DNA from: Clostridia bacterium
Lineage (GTDB): Bacteria; Bacillota; Clostridia; Oscillospirales; Acutalibacteraceae
DNA: 48,130 nucleotides
Direction of reading: 5' to 3'
NCBI GenBank assembly: GCA_017414965.1
Contig: JAFQJL010000005.1
Span: 1 to 48,130, forward strand
A program made the translations under genes and the position numbers. Numbering within the stretch: the first letter of the stretch is position 1; each line of letters opens with the position of its first letter. The notes under the pieces are model-generated. The model was given only the letters and a program-made list of their open reading frames with translations, did not search any database and had not been told where the DNA came from. Positions 16,678 to 26,460 of the stretch are shown one piece after another.

Positions 16678-19600
16678 ATGAGAACGTTTTTTAATCGTAT
16701 GACTCGCGGACTTGGCAAGCGCGGGCTCAGCGTATTGTTGAGCGTGCTGTTGTTGCTGTCGATGATGCCCATTGGCGTGTTTACGTGGGCAATGGACAGC
16801 AATCTGATTGCCAATGGCGATTTCAGCGATGGTATGACCGGATGGAAGGACTTTAGTCCGTCGGTCGCTTCCGGCGGTACGGCTGCCGTGGTTGACGGCT
16901 ATGCCGAGATCGTGGCGACCGAGGGAACGGATTTTGCACTGCAAACCGCCGACGAGTACGCGATCGAGGTCACGTCGGGTAAAAGCTACACGCTGACCTA
17001 CCGTGTCAAGTGCGCGGAGGGTTCGCTTGCTCCGGAAATTTTGCAGTACAATGCCGCCGGCAATACGTCCAGTGTGCCGGTTGCCGGTCTGAGTTCGTAT
17101 ATCCGTCGGGAATTATCCGACTGGACCGAGGTGTCCGCCAGCTTTACCGCGGCGGACGATGCGGTGGCGGTTTTGGTGCAGTTTGTGGCGACCGGTACCG
17201 CACAGGTGGACGATGTTTGTCTGCGTGAAGCGACCTCGTCGGCCGTTAAGCTGCTCAACACGTATTCCATCACCGGTGGGGAGACCAATCTGATTGCCAA
17301 TGGCGATATGAGCGTGGCTTCGGGATGGAGCGTATATGGTGCTACTGTCGGCTACGAAGCAAACGGCGGTCATGACGGACAGGCGCTTTCGCTGCCGTAT
17401 ACCCATAACGGTACGGCGACCACGTACACGTTGCGTATGTCCAATCCCAAGGTGAGTGTGACGGCAAATACCGAATACACGTTAAAGGCGTGGATCAAGA
17501 CGAGTGTAGCCACCCGTTATTATATCCAAGTGGTGGAGTACAGCACGGCGAATACCCCGACCTATCACACGCTGTATACCGAGGGTACCACCAACTTCCC
17601 GGTCAACTACTCGACCGAGTGGGTGGAAATTGCCTTAACCTTTACCACCGGTGCGGATGCTGCTGAAGTGTTGCCGCAGATCATCTTCAAAGATCTGTCC
17701 AGCACACGCGATATTTTGGTCGACGACGTGTCGCTCGTTGCTAAGCAGCCCGAGCCGAATATGCTGGGCTTGATCCCCAATGGCGATATGGCGCTTGCGT
17801 CCGGTTGGATGGCAACCGCGCCCGGTCCGGCTCCGGTTTACGAGGCGGACGGCGGTCACGACGGTCAAGCGCTCAAGCTGGCGGTGACGTACAGCGGCAC
17901 CAACATCCAGACCTGTGTGCGGTTGACCGACTCCAAGGTAGCCGTGCAGCCGAATACGGAATACGAATTTAAGGTGTGGATGAAGACGAGCACGGCTACG
18001 CGTTATTCGTTGCAGGTGATTGAGTATAGTTCGACCAACACGCCGACTTTCCACACGCAATACACTCCCGGCACGACGACGCTGCCGGTCAACTACTCGA
18101 CCGAGTGGGTGGAGATCACCTTAACCTTTACGACCGGTGCGGATGCTGCAGAGGCACTGCCGCAGGTTGTGTTCTATGACATTTCCAGCACGCGGGACCT
18201 TCTGTTAGATGATGTATCGCTGGCGGCAAAACAGCCCGATCCGGGCCCCGGACCGGCGCCGGAGCCGCCGCAGCAACCGAATATGTTGGGTTTGATCCCC
18301 AACGGCGATATGGAACTTGCTTCCGGTTGGATGGCAACCATGCCCGGGCCGGCTCCGGTTTACGTGGCGGACGGCGGTCACGACGGTCAAGCGCTCAAGC
18401 TGGCGGTGACGTACAGCGGCACCAACATCCAGACCTGTGTGCGGTTGACCGACTCCAAGGTGGCCGTGCAGCCGAATACGGAATACGAATTTAAGGCGTG
18501 GATGAAGACGAGCACGGCTACGCGTTATTCGTTGCAGGTGATTGAGTATAGTTCGACCAACACGCCGACTTTCCACACGCAATACACTCCCGGCACGACG
18601 ACGCTGCCGGTCAACTACTCGACCGAATGGGTGGAGATCACCTTAACCTTTACGACCGGTGCGGATGCCGCAGAGGCATTGCCGCAGGTTGTGTTCTATG
18701 ACATTTCCAGCACGCGGGATATCCTGCTAGACGATGTGTCGCTTACGGTTAAGCTGCCTGAGCCGAATATGCTGGGCTTGATTCCCAACGGCGATATGGA
18801 GCTCGCTTCCGGCTGGAAAACAACCGAGCCGAATTTCCCGCCGGAGTATGTGGCGGACGGCGGTCACGACGGTCAGGCGCTGAAAGTGGCGTATGTGCAT
18901 GGCGGCAGTAACGTCCACATCGGTGTGCGGTTGTCGGACGAAAAAGTGGCCGTGCAGCCGAATACCGATTATAAATTTGTCGCTTGGATAAAAACAAGCG
19001 TTGCCACTCGGTATTATATGCAGGTGGTCGAGTACAGCTCGACGAACGAGCCGACTTATCACACGCAGTATGCACAGGGCACCAGTTTCCCGGTCAACTA
19101 TTCTTCCGAGTGGGTGAAGTTGGTATTTACCTTTAAGACCGGCGCTGACGCCGCCGAGGTATTGCCGCAGATTTTCTTCCGCGATCTGTCCAGCACGCGT
19201 GACTTGCTTCTGGATGACGTGTCGTTGGAAGCGTACACGCCGCTGGATCCGGGGGTATTGTTCCAGGATACGATGGAGGATGACAGTGCGTGGAAACTTA
19301 ACGGCAGCGTGGACGGCGTGTCGTTTGTTTCCGGTGGCAAGGATAGTGACACCGCTTTGAAGGTGGATTCTTCCATTGAGGCAGGCGCGTTAGGGGCTCT
19401 GTCACCGGATCCCCGTGAGTTTGCGGTCAAGCCGAATACCGGCTATACGCTGGAAGCGTGGGTTAAGACCGAAAACACCACCGCCGGTCAGTCGAATTTG
19501 TTCCTGCAGGTGGTACAACGCAAGACTATGACTGAAAATACGGCGGCAAATGCCTATGTGCAGGGTGTGCATCATCGCGATGCACCGACGGAATGGCGTC

Positions 19601-22600
19601 GAATCACGGTGCGTTTTATCACCGAAGCGGATGCTGCGTTTGTCATTCCGCAGATCTACTTCAATAAGAGTGCGGAGAATTCCGTTCTGTATGTGGATAA
19701 CGTGCGCTTGTATGAGGATGATACCGTTGTCAATCTCGGTCCGACCGATAACTTCGGTTTTGAGTACGACGACGACGGTTATCCGACCAATTGGAGCACC
19801 AATATGAGTGGCGGCAATGGCGCCGTTCTCAAATACGGCGTATCCGATGATGCAACCGAGGGCAACCAAAGTGGCTATATGTCGATCGTCGGCGGCTCGA
19901 TTGATGCGACCGCGCAGGCGGTTTTACACTCTACCTATTTCGACGTGCAGCCGAGCACCAATTATGAGTTCGCCTTTAAAGCCAAGTTGGTTGGTAATGA
20001 ACGAACCACGCTGACGGTATATGCGTCTAACCACAAGGAGGATGGCTCTGCCTGTTCGCAGGCAAGTTGCTGGGCCAATACCGCGTATCGCTTGGAGAAC
20101 AGCACCGATGGTTGGGTGGAATTCCGTATTCCGTGGGTTACGCCGTCAGACGCGGCACAATGGCGCTTGCACTTTGTGTTTAGCGGATACGATTCGATAT
20201 TGTATCTGGACGATCTCCGTGTCAATGCCTTTACGCCGACGACCAACTTCAGTTTTGAGGAAACCACCAATGGGATGCCGTCGAGCTGGTACTTTACCGT
20301 ATACGGCGATACATCCTTTGATCAGATGAAATGGGATACCGAGCACTACCACAGCGGTAATTCCTCGGTCTACTTCAATTTTGCGGCGTCCGAAGCGTCC
20401 ACCAACCCGAACTACCGTGCGGGTGCGGCGCTTCTGGAAAACCCTGTGCTCTTTGAGGTCGAGCCGGATACCTACAACGATGTATCGGTGTGGTTCAAGA
20501 GCCGTAACGCTATCGGTATGCCGTATTTGAATATGAATCTCACGCTGTATAACTCGGTCGGCGAGGTTGTATCGACGCTGCTTGGCAGACGGATGTATTT
20601 AAACGCCGGCACCGAAATTAGCGAATGGACCAAATCCACCCATACCGTGTATATGCCCAGCAACGCCGTGTACGCTTGTGCATGGATTACCGTATCGCCG
20701 GGCGAAGGTGAAATTTGGATCGACGATATTGCGGTGACACCTGTTCAGCAGAACGGCGCCGCGGACAAATTGGTCGGCATTCACGATTTCAGCGCCGTGG
20801 AGGAGACCGGCAAGATCAGCGGCTGGACGCTTAAGAAGATCAAGGGCACTCCGTCGATCGAGTCGAAGGTTAATAACGAAGCGACTTATGGCGAGCTGAC
20901 GATTCCGTCAGGTGCCGAGGGCTATGCGGTGACCGAAATTCCGACGATGCTCGGCGGCAACAAGTACGAATTCGATTTGGTCTATCGCTCGACGACAGCG
21001 GCTACCGCGGTGATCAAATACCGCGACTATAAGGGCGACTATTTGGTCGATGCCGACGTAAAGGTCAAGTTGAACAGCACCAACGGCTCTTGGAAACCGT
21101 TTAGTTTTGAGATCGAGACTCCCAGCCATACGATGGCGGAATTGTGGATCGGCAGCAATAAAGCCGGCACGATCTGTGTAGAAGGTGTGACCATTACGTT
21201 GCACGGCTCGACCGCCAGCAGTACCGATTGGGAAGGCCAGTGGGTATGGTATCCGGAGGTTCCGCGCGAGACCGGTCAGGCGCAAAGCCGCTTTTTCCGC
21301 GAGGTATTTTATTTGGAAGATACTCCCGCCGAAGCGCCGATGCAGATGACGGCGGACGATAAGTGTCACGTCTACGTCAACGGTGAGTTGGCCTATTCCA
21401 ATATGGATGCACCGGTTGATACGTGGTCCGAGCTCAAGAGCTTTGACTTGCTACCGTATCTGAAAAAGGGTGAGAACGTTATCGCCTTTGAGGTGTATAA
21501 CCGTACCACCGATGCCGGTCTGTTGTACGATTGCCGTATCACTATGGAGAACGGCGATATGTATAAACTGCTCTCCGGCGATCAGATCAAATCCAATTTA
21601 ATTGAAGAACACGGCTGGTTGATGCCGAATTTTGACGACAGCAATTGGAAAGCCGTGCGCGTATACGGCGCTCCGCCGATCGCACCGTGGGGCAACATCT
21701 ATTTTGACAACTCCTACTACGTTGATTGTTTGATGGAAGTGGTGGAGTTTGACCTTCCGCGCGAGGTTATGGCCGGTACTGAATTGACGGTGGATGCGGT
21801 CATTCGTGTGAAGAAACAGCCCTCGAAGGACTTTGATCTGAAATTCAATTACATTGTTCGCAATAACACCACGCAGGTTGGCTCGGCCTACGTCGAGATT
21901 CTGGAGGGCGGCACGCCGTCCACGTGGAAGGCGAATAAGGACATCAAGTTGAAACTTCGTTTTGTTGTGCCGGACTTCGTGGGCGAAGGCCGCTACAACG
22001 TTATGATGGATGACAACTACGTCGTCGTCACCAACTTCGATGCGGTGGATAACCAGTTTGCCACTATCCGTGTCAAAGGCAATCCGGATGCACAAAAAGC
22101 GCTGGACTGCAAGGTGGAGATGTATAACGGTCAGCCGACCATTATGATCGATGGGGAACCGCAAAGCGGGTTGATGACCTTGTCGACCACCTACGATGCA
22201 AGCTTTGATGCCGAAACCTACAACAAATTTTACCAAGATGCAGATATCTCGCTCGGCATGAACTTTTCCGGTTCCTTTGGCCGTTCGGCGAGTACCCCGT
22301 TGTGGTTGAGCGACGGTAGTATCAATTTTACCGAATTGGACAATCAGATATTGAAGCCGTTGTCTGCTTCGCCGAATTCACGCTTGATGGTTAACCTGGC
22401 TCTGGATATGCCGGCGTGGTGGATGGATGCCTATCCGGATGAAATCCATACCTTTAGCGACGGCACCACCCGCGAGCAATCGCTTGGTTCGGAGCAGTGG
22501 CGCAAGGATATGGGAGATGTGCTGCGGCGTGTCATCGAACATATGATGGAGCAGCCGTATTTCGGCCGCATCTACGGTGTCCGCATCACGGCGGGTCAGA

Positions 22601-24828
22601 CCTCCGAGTGGATGAGCTGGAAAAACTACAACGAAAATCCGGGAACCAGCTACATCGATTACGGCCCGGCCGGCGTGAAAGCGTTCCGCAACTATCTGCG
22701 TCGGATCTACAACAACGACGTGGAAGCTCTACGCGAGGCGTGGAAGGATTCGGCGGTGACGTTTGAGACTGCCGAACTGGCAACGCCGGAGATGATGAAG
22801 CAGTCTGCGCTGGTGGGTATTTTTGACGCAGAAACTCAGCGCCGCTGTATCGATACCAATGCGGCAATGAGCGAGATTATCACCGACAGCTTCTTGCATT
22901 TTGCTAAGATTATCAAAGATACCAGTCACGATAAATTGATCGTTGGTAGTTACAACGGTTACATCAATCACATCACCGGTGGTGGCTCCAATGGTCAGGC
23001 GACCATTGCCATCCAGCGCATCTACGATTCTGGTTATGTGGACTTTATGGCGTCTTGCATCAGCTATGGCGAGCGCGATTTCGGTATGGGTGCCGGCGTG
23101 ATGAATATCCTGGAAGGCGCACAGGCCCACGGTATACTGATCATCTCGGAGAACGACTATCGCACGGTGCTCAACACCTCTGCATATAACGCGCTGAGCG
23201 ACGCCAATGTCGGCCAAAGCTTTACGATGCAGGAAACCATCTATAAATTCCGTCGCGATTTCAGCAACGTGCTGACCAACGGCTCGGCAATGTGGTACTA
23301 CGATATGTCGGGTTACTACTATCGCGACGATCAGATGTTTGGTGAGTTTGCTGCCGAGAAGGCCGAGATGGATTTCTCGCTGTATCTGGATCGTTCCTCC
23401 AATGCCGAAGTGGCACTCATTTATGATGAGGAGGCGATCGTCTATCTGACGCACGAGTCCGGCAAGAACCATCCGATCATCAATTATCTGTACAAGATGC
23501 AGAGAGAGCAGTTGGCCACGATGGGCGCTCCGTATGACAGCTACACGCTGGGGGATCTGGTGGATGGCGTTGTTCCGGATTACAAGGTTTACTTTATGAT
23601 CTCGCCGTATCAGGTGACCGAGGAGGAAGCCAAGGCGATCAATAAGTATTTGAAGAACGAGGATAAGACCATCGTCTGGCTGTATATGCCGGCGGTGACC
23701 GACGGCAAGACCTTCGATTTGGAGCGTGCGAGCGAGATCGTCGGTATTGACCTGGGCGTCAACCTCCAGACTGCGATGATGCAGACGCGCATTGAGTCGG
23801 ATGTGCAGCATCCGCTGATTGCCGGCGTTGAGAATTCTCGCTTCGGCAACATTACCGGCGTAGCCGGCCCGCAGATGTATGTGGACGACCCCGAGGCGAT
23901 TGCACTCGGACATCTGGTCGACACCAACTTGACCAGCTTGGCGTTTAAGGAAATGGATGGCTGGAACAGCTTGTATTCGGCGGCCGGAGGCTTGACCAAC
24001 AAGTTCCTTCGCAATATCCTCCAATACGCCGGTGTGCACCTGTATACCGACAATCTGTCGGATATCGTGTATTCGGCTCCGCACTACGTGGCGCTCCACA
24101 GCGTCAGCGGCGGCGAAAAGACGTTGCATCTGGACGATACCTACAGCGTCTATGACGTCTACAATCGCCAGATCGTGTCTTGGAAAACCGATACCATCAC
24201 CTACGAACACGATGCCAACGAAACCCGTCTGTTCCGTTTGATGGCGCCGAACAAGGTGTACGTCACGGTCGACGTGGTCGGCAACAAGGGCGGCAAGGTG
24301 TCGCACGAAGGCTTGATCGAGTTGGATAAGGGCTCGAATCTGACCGTGACCGTTACGCCGGATGCCGGTTATGAACTGGCCAGCGTGAAGCTCAACGGCG
24401 CGGAGACGGCGTTGAAGGACGGCAAATTGGCATTTACCAATTTGACCGAGCATCAAGCGATCAAGGTAAAGTTTGAACGGATTCGCGCGGAGGAGCCGGA
24501 GGAAGAACCGGAAGAAATCGATCCGCCGACGGAAGCGCCGGAAACGCCGACAGACGATCCGGTTGATACGCCGGAGGAACTCCCTGACGATACACCGACA
24601 GACGATTTGCCGACTGAAGAGCAACCGGTTGAGGATCCTCAGGACGAAGGCGGGAAGAAGCAAATCGTGGTCTACTACGACCCGACCTACACGTACAATT
24701 GGCCGATGATCATCGCTCTGGGAGTTGGCGGCTTGCTGCTTCTGGGCGGCGCCATCTTCCTCATTATCTTCCTGATCAAAAAGAAGAAAAAGAAGGAAGA
24801 GAGCGAGGAGTCGGAAGCAAAGGAGTAA
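16678..24828 (+). CDS. Giant membrane-anchored multi-CBM GH42-like glycosidase
   Basis: Cell-surface enzyme of 2716 residues. Residues 1-38 are a signal peptide. About nine CBM4/9-like modules start near residues 42, 202, 361, 535, 697, 858, 1023, 1186 and 1365; many open with NGDM and close with LDDVS. A galactose-binding-like/rhamnosidase-N-like module starts near 1518. A TIM barrel resembling GH42 beta-galactosidase spans about 1818-2240, with candidate catalytic glutamates in QTSEWM (E1977) and IISENDY (E2158). A GH42-like A4 domain starts near 2242 (FMISPYQVTEEEAKAI). An InlB-like repeat is near 2527, an acidic Pro/Thr-rich spacer at 2604-2658, and a C-terminal membrane helix at about 2675-2701 is followed by a Lys stretch. 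The start at 16678 follows GGGAGG. The exact substrate is unknown. Confidence 0.85.
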   Translation: MRTFFNRMTRGLGKRGLSVLLSVLLLLSMMPIGVFTWAMDSNLIANGDFSDGMTGWKDFSPSVASGGTAAVVDGYAEIVATEGTDFALQTADEYAIEVTSGKSYTLTYRVKCAEGSLAPEILQYNAAGNTSSVPVAGLSSYIRRELSDWTEVSASFTAADDAVAVLVQFVATGTAQVDDVCLREATSSAVKLLNTYSITGGETNLIANGDMSVASGWSVYGATVGYEANGGHDGQALSLPYTHNGTATTYTLRMSNPKVSVTANTEYTLKAWIKTSVATRYYIQVVEYSTANTPTYHTLYTEGTTNFPVNYSTEWVEIALTFTTGADAAEVLPQIIFKDLSSTRDILVDDVSLVAKQPEPNMLGLIPNGDMALASGWMATAPGPAPVYEADGGHDGQALKLAVTYSGTNIQTCVRLTDSKVAVQPNTEYEFKVWMKTSTATRYSLQVIEYSSTNTPTFHTQYTPGTTTLPVNYSTEWVEITLTFTTGADAAEALPQVVFYDISSTRDLLLDDVSLAAKQPDPGPGPAPEPPQQPNMLGLIPNGDMELASGWMATMPGPAPVYVADGGHDGQALKLAVTYSGTNIQTCVRLTDSKVAVQPNTEYEFKAWMKTSTATRYSLQVIEYSSTNTPTFHTQYTPGTTTLPVNYSTEWVEITLTFTTGADAAEALPQVVFYDISSTRDILLDDVSLTVKLPEPNMLGLIPNGDMELASGWKTTEPNFPPEYVADGGHDGQALKVAYVHGGSNVHIGVRLSDEKVAVQPNTDYKFVAWIKTSVATRYYMQVVEYSSTNEPTYHTQYAQGTSFPVNYSSEWVKLVFTFKTGADAAEVLPQIFFRDLSSTRDLLLDDVSLEAYTPLDPGVLFQDTMEDDSAWKLNGSVDGVSFVSGGKDSDTALKVDSSIEAGALGALSPDPREFAVKPNTGYTLEAWVKTENTTAGQSNLFLQVVQRKTMTENTAANAYVQGVHHRDAPTEWRRITVRFITEADAAFVIPQIYFNKSAENSVLYVDNVRLYEDDTVVNLGPTDNFGFEYDDDGYPTNWSTNMSGGNGAVLKYGVSDDATEGNQSGYMSIVGGSIDATAQAVLHSTYFDVQPSTNYEFAFKAKLVGNERTTLTVYASNHKEDGSACSQASCWANTAYRLENSTDGWVEFRIPWVTPSDAAQWRLHFVFSGYDSILYLDDLRVNAFTPTTNFSFEETTNGMPSSWYFTVYGDTSFDQMKWDTEHYHSGNSSVYFNFAASEASTNPNYRAGAALLENPVLFEVEPDTYNDVSVWFKSRNAIGMPYLNMNLTLYNSVGEVVSTLLGRRMYLNAGTEISEWTKSTHTVYMPSNAVYACAWITVSPGEGEIWIDDIAVTPVQQNGAADKLVGIHDFSAVEETGKISGWTLKKIKGTPSIESKVNNEATYGELTIPSGAEGYAVTEIPTMLGGNKYEFDLVYRSTTAATAVIKYRDYKGDYLVDADVKVKLNSTNGSWKPFSFEIETPSHTMAELWIGSNKAGTICVEGVTITLHGSTASSTDWEGQWVWYPEVPRETGQAQSRFFREVFYLEDTPAEAPMQMTADDKCHVYVNGELAYSNMDAPVDTWSELKSFDLLPYLKKGENVIAFEVYNRTTDAGLLYDCRITMENGDMYKLLSGDQIKSNLIEEHGWLMPNFDDSNWKAVRVYGAPPIAPWGNIYFDNSYYVDCLMEVVEFDLPREVMAGTELTVDAVIRVKKQPSKDFDLKFNYIVRNNTTQVGSAYVEILEGGTPSTWKANKDIKLKLRFVVPDFVGEGRYNVMMDDNYVVVTNFDAVDNQFATIRVKGNPDAQKALDCKVEMYNGQPTIMIDGEPQSGLMTLSTTYDASFDAETYNKFYQDADISLGMNFSGSFGRSASTPLWLSDGSINFTELDNQILKPLSASPNSRLMVNLALDMPAWWMDAYPDEIHTFSDGTTREQSLGSEQWRKDMGDVLRRVIEHMMEQPYFGRIYGVRITAGQTSEWMSWKNYNENPGTSYIDYGPAGVKAFRNYLRRIYNNDVEALREAWKDSAVTFETAELATPEMMKQSALVGIFDAETQRRCIDTNAAMSEIITDSFLHFAKIIKDTSHDKLIVGSYNGYINHITGGGSNGQATIAIQRIYDSGYVDFMASCISYGERDFGMGAGVMNILEGAQAHGILIISENDYRTVLNTSAYNALSDANVGQSFTMQETIYKFRRDFSNVLTNGSAMWYYDMSGYYYRDDQMFGEFAAEKAEMDFSLYLDRSSNAEVALIYDEEAIVYLTHESGKNHPIINYLYKMQREQLATMGAPYDSYTLGDLVDGVVPDYKVYFMISPYQVTEEEAKAINKYLKNEDKTIVWLYMPAVTDGKTFDLERASEIVGIDLGVNLQTAMMQTRIESDVQHPLIAGVENSRFGNITGVAGPQMYVDDPEAIALGHLVDTNLTSLAFKEMDGWNSLYSAAGGLTNKFLRNILQYAGVHLYTDNLSDIVYSAPHYVALHSVSGGEKTLHLDDTYSVYDVYNRQIVSWKTDTITYEHDANETRLFRLMAPNKVYVTVDVVGNKGGKVSHEGLIELDKGSNLTVTVTPDAGYELASVKLNGAETALKDGKLAFTNLTEHQAIKVKFERIRAEEPEEEPEEIDPPTEAPETPTDDPVDTPEELPDDTPTDDLPTEEQPVEDPQDEGGKKQIVVYYDPTYTYNWPMIIALGVGGLLLLGGAIFLIIFLIKKKKKKEESEESEAKE
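17758..18753 (+). repeat. Near-identical tandem CBM duplication
   Basis: Two coding modules of about 474 bp, 17758-18231 and 18280-18753 (offset 522 bp), are almost identical in DNA, including most third codon positions. They are joined by a Pro-rich linker (DPGPGPAPEPPQQP) present only between them. The next module (from 18766) is similar but clearly diverged. This points to a recent duplication or ongoing gene conversion. Confidence 0.9.
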
Positions 24829-24835
24829 ACGCAAA

Positions 24836-24866
24836 AAGCGGTCAGGGAAACCATCCCTGACCGCTT
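24836..24866 (+). other. Intercistronic hairpin without T tract
   Basis: A 13-bp perfect stem (24836-24848 with 24854-24866, loop AACCA) is followed by GGGTGCG, not a T run. It is therefore unlikely to terminate by itself. It may protect an mRNA end upstream of the highly expressed binding-protein gene. Confidence 0.7.
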
Positions 24867-24894
24867 GGGTGCGAAAGAAAGGAGATTTCATACA

Positions 24895-26394
24895 ATGAAA
24901 AACTGGATGAAAGTGATCAGCGTGTCTCTGGCTGTCCTGATGCTGTTCTCAATGAGCGGTTGCGATATGCTGGTGCAGAAGGATGAAACGCCGCGCACCT
25001 CCATCATTGAGGTTGGCGGCGATAGCACCACCACGACCACCGGTGCGGACGATCCGGCTACCGAGGACAGTGATGTGCCCGGCGACACGACCACCAAGGG
25101 CGACGTGACCGGTACCACGACCACCAAAGGCAATACGCCGGGTGGTAAAACGACTACCACTAAGACGACCAAGGCCCAGAGCAAGACCGAGAAGAAACTC
25201 AGCGGCAATTTGGAGCTGCAGATTTTCGTTAACGGCTCGGATAACAACGTGTTCTGGGAGGGGCTTATCAACGATTTTGAAGATGCCAATCCCGATGTAA
25301 AGGTCATCACCCGTATCGGCACCAATGTCGGTACGCAGCTGGCCACCCGTTGGATGCAGGGCAATCCGCCGGATATCGCCAATGGCGGTACCGGTATGGA
25401 TGCTACCGCGTATATGGAATCCGGTCTGTTTGAAGACTTGACCGATTTCGCCAAGACCGCGACGGTCTACGGCTCCAGCGAAAAGATCTGGGATAAGATT
25501 AAGCCCGAGTCGGTGGAATATTTTAATGGAAAAATTTATCATATTCCCAACACCGCTACCAACTATGGTTTGTGGTATGATGCGGCTTACTTTAAGAAAA
25601 ACGGTCTGACCGTTCCGAAGAACTACGAAGATTTGATGGCGCTGGCAGACAAATGCCAGAAGCTCGGCATCGGCGGCGTCGCCTATCCGGGCACCAGTGG
25701 CGCGTACCTGTACTGGGGTATGATTATGCCGGCACTGGCTGCTTATGGCAAGGATTTCTTCGATCAGGTCTGCTCGGCGAAGGACCCGAGCGTGTTTAAA
25801 TCGGCCAACTTTAAGGCGGTTATGCAGCGTTTGATCGATCTGGCCGGTAAAAACGGCGGCTTTATGAAGGGAACGGTTGCGATCAACCACACACAGTCGC
25901 AGATGCAGTGGCTCAATCACCGCGCGGCGCTGATGTCTTGCGGCAGCTGGCTGGAATCCGAAATGAAGACCAATATTCCGCTTGGTTTTGAAATGCGTTA
26001 TTCCACTGCTTCGCTGGTCACTAAGAGTCAGAAACCGACGGTTGTTCTGATGGGCGGCGGTATGTACATTGCGGCCAAGGGTAAGAACAAGGAGAACGCC
26101 AAGGAATTCTTGCGCTTCATGTATCAGGATAAGTATCTGTTGGGTATCATGGAAAGCTATGGTTATATGACCGCCACTAAGGTCGACGCCTCCAAGGCGA
26201 AGCTGACGACCACCACCAAAGAAATGATCAAAACGGTTAATTCGATGAACGTGGTGTGGAAGACGCAGACGATGAAATCCACCTTTGATAACGAGTTCCG
26301 TAACGTCAATAATGCCATCGTTCTCGGCAACATCAAGAACGTAGACGAGGCGTGCAACCGTTTGTACGACGTCGCCAAGAAAAATCTGAAATAA
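24895..26394 (+). CDS. ABC transporter sugar-binding lipoprotein
   Basis: Extracellular solute-binding protein of family 1 (MalE/UgpB type), which captures oligosaccharide and delivers it to the two permeases downstream. The 499-residue product has a lipoprotein signal with lipobox SMSGC (Cys23). A long Thr/Lys/Gly-rich spacer (about 40-100) lifts the binding domain off the membrane. The fold runs from LELQIFVNGSDNNVFWEG on, with PDIANGGTG and GLWYDAAYFKKNGL segments typical of the family. The start at 24895 has AAAGGAG upstream; the ORF could extend to 24865, but that lies within the hairpin. It is flanked on both sides by hairpins, a common way to raise binding protein above permease levels. 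Confidence 0.93.
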   Translation: MKNWMKVISVSLAVLMLFSMSGCDMLVQKDETPRTSIIEVGGDSTTTTTGADDPATEDSDVPGDTTTKGDVTGTTTTKGNTPGGKTTTTKTTKAQSKTEKKLSGNLELQIFVNGSDNNVFWEGLINDFEDANPDVKVITRIGTNVGTQLATRWMQGNPPDIANGGTGMDATAYMESGLFEDLTDFAKTATVYGSSEKIWDKIKPESVEYFNGKIYHIPNTATNYGLWYDAAYFKKNGLTVPKNYEDLMALADKCQKLGIGGVAYPGTSGAYLYWGMIMPALAAYGKDFFDQVCSAKDPSVFKSANFKAVMQRLIDLAGKNGGFMKGTVAINHTQSQMQWLNHRAALMSCGSWLESEMKTNIPLGFEMRYSTASLVTKSQKPTVVLMGGGMYIAAKGKNKENAKEFLRFMYQDKYLLGIMESYGYMTATKVDASKAKLTTTTKEMIKTVNSMNVVWKTQTMKSTFDNEFRNVNNAIVLGNIKNVDEACNRLYDVAKKNLK

Positions 26395-26434
26395 GTTTCT
26401 CCGGCAGGCGACAATCGTCGCCTGCCGGAGAAAC
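26395..26434 (+). other. 18-bp intercistronic hairpin
   Basis: A perfect 18-bp stem (26395-26412 with 26417-26434, loop AATC) starts directly at the binding-protein stop codon. No T tract follows. By analogy with the malE-malF spacer, it probably stabilises upstream mRNA and lowers permease expression. Confidence 0.8.
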
Positions 26435-26460
26435 TCAGCTTGCCGGAAAGGAGAATGTCT

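Noticed and set aside
17758-19250. CBM repeats considered as a CRISPR or non-coding satellite
   Set aside because: The units are ~480 bp, in frame and protein-coding with module-like start and end motifs; there are no short repeats with unique spacers anywhere in the window.
16678-24828. LPXTG or dockerin attachment in the giant enzyme
   Set aside because: No LPXTG and no calcium-binding dockerin repeats were found; the end is a single membrane helix with a Lys tail.
24836-24866. Hairpin as an intrinsic terminator
   Set aside because: No T tract follows, and the downstream gene lacks an obvious promoter of its own, so transcription probably continues.
22729-24891. 720-residue frame antisense to the end of the GH42-like gene
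   Set aside because: It overlaps the catalytic and anchor regions of the real protein and has no start signals or recognisable domain.
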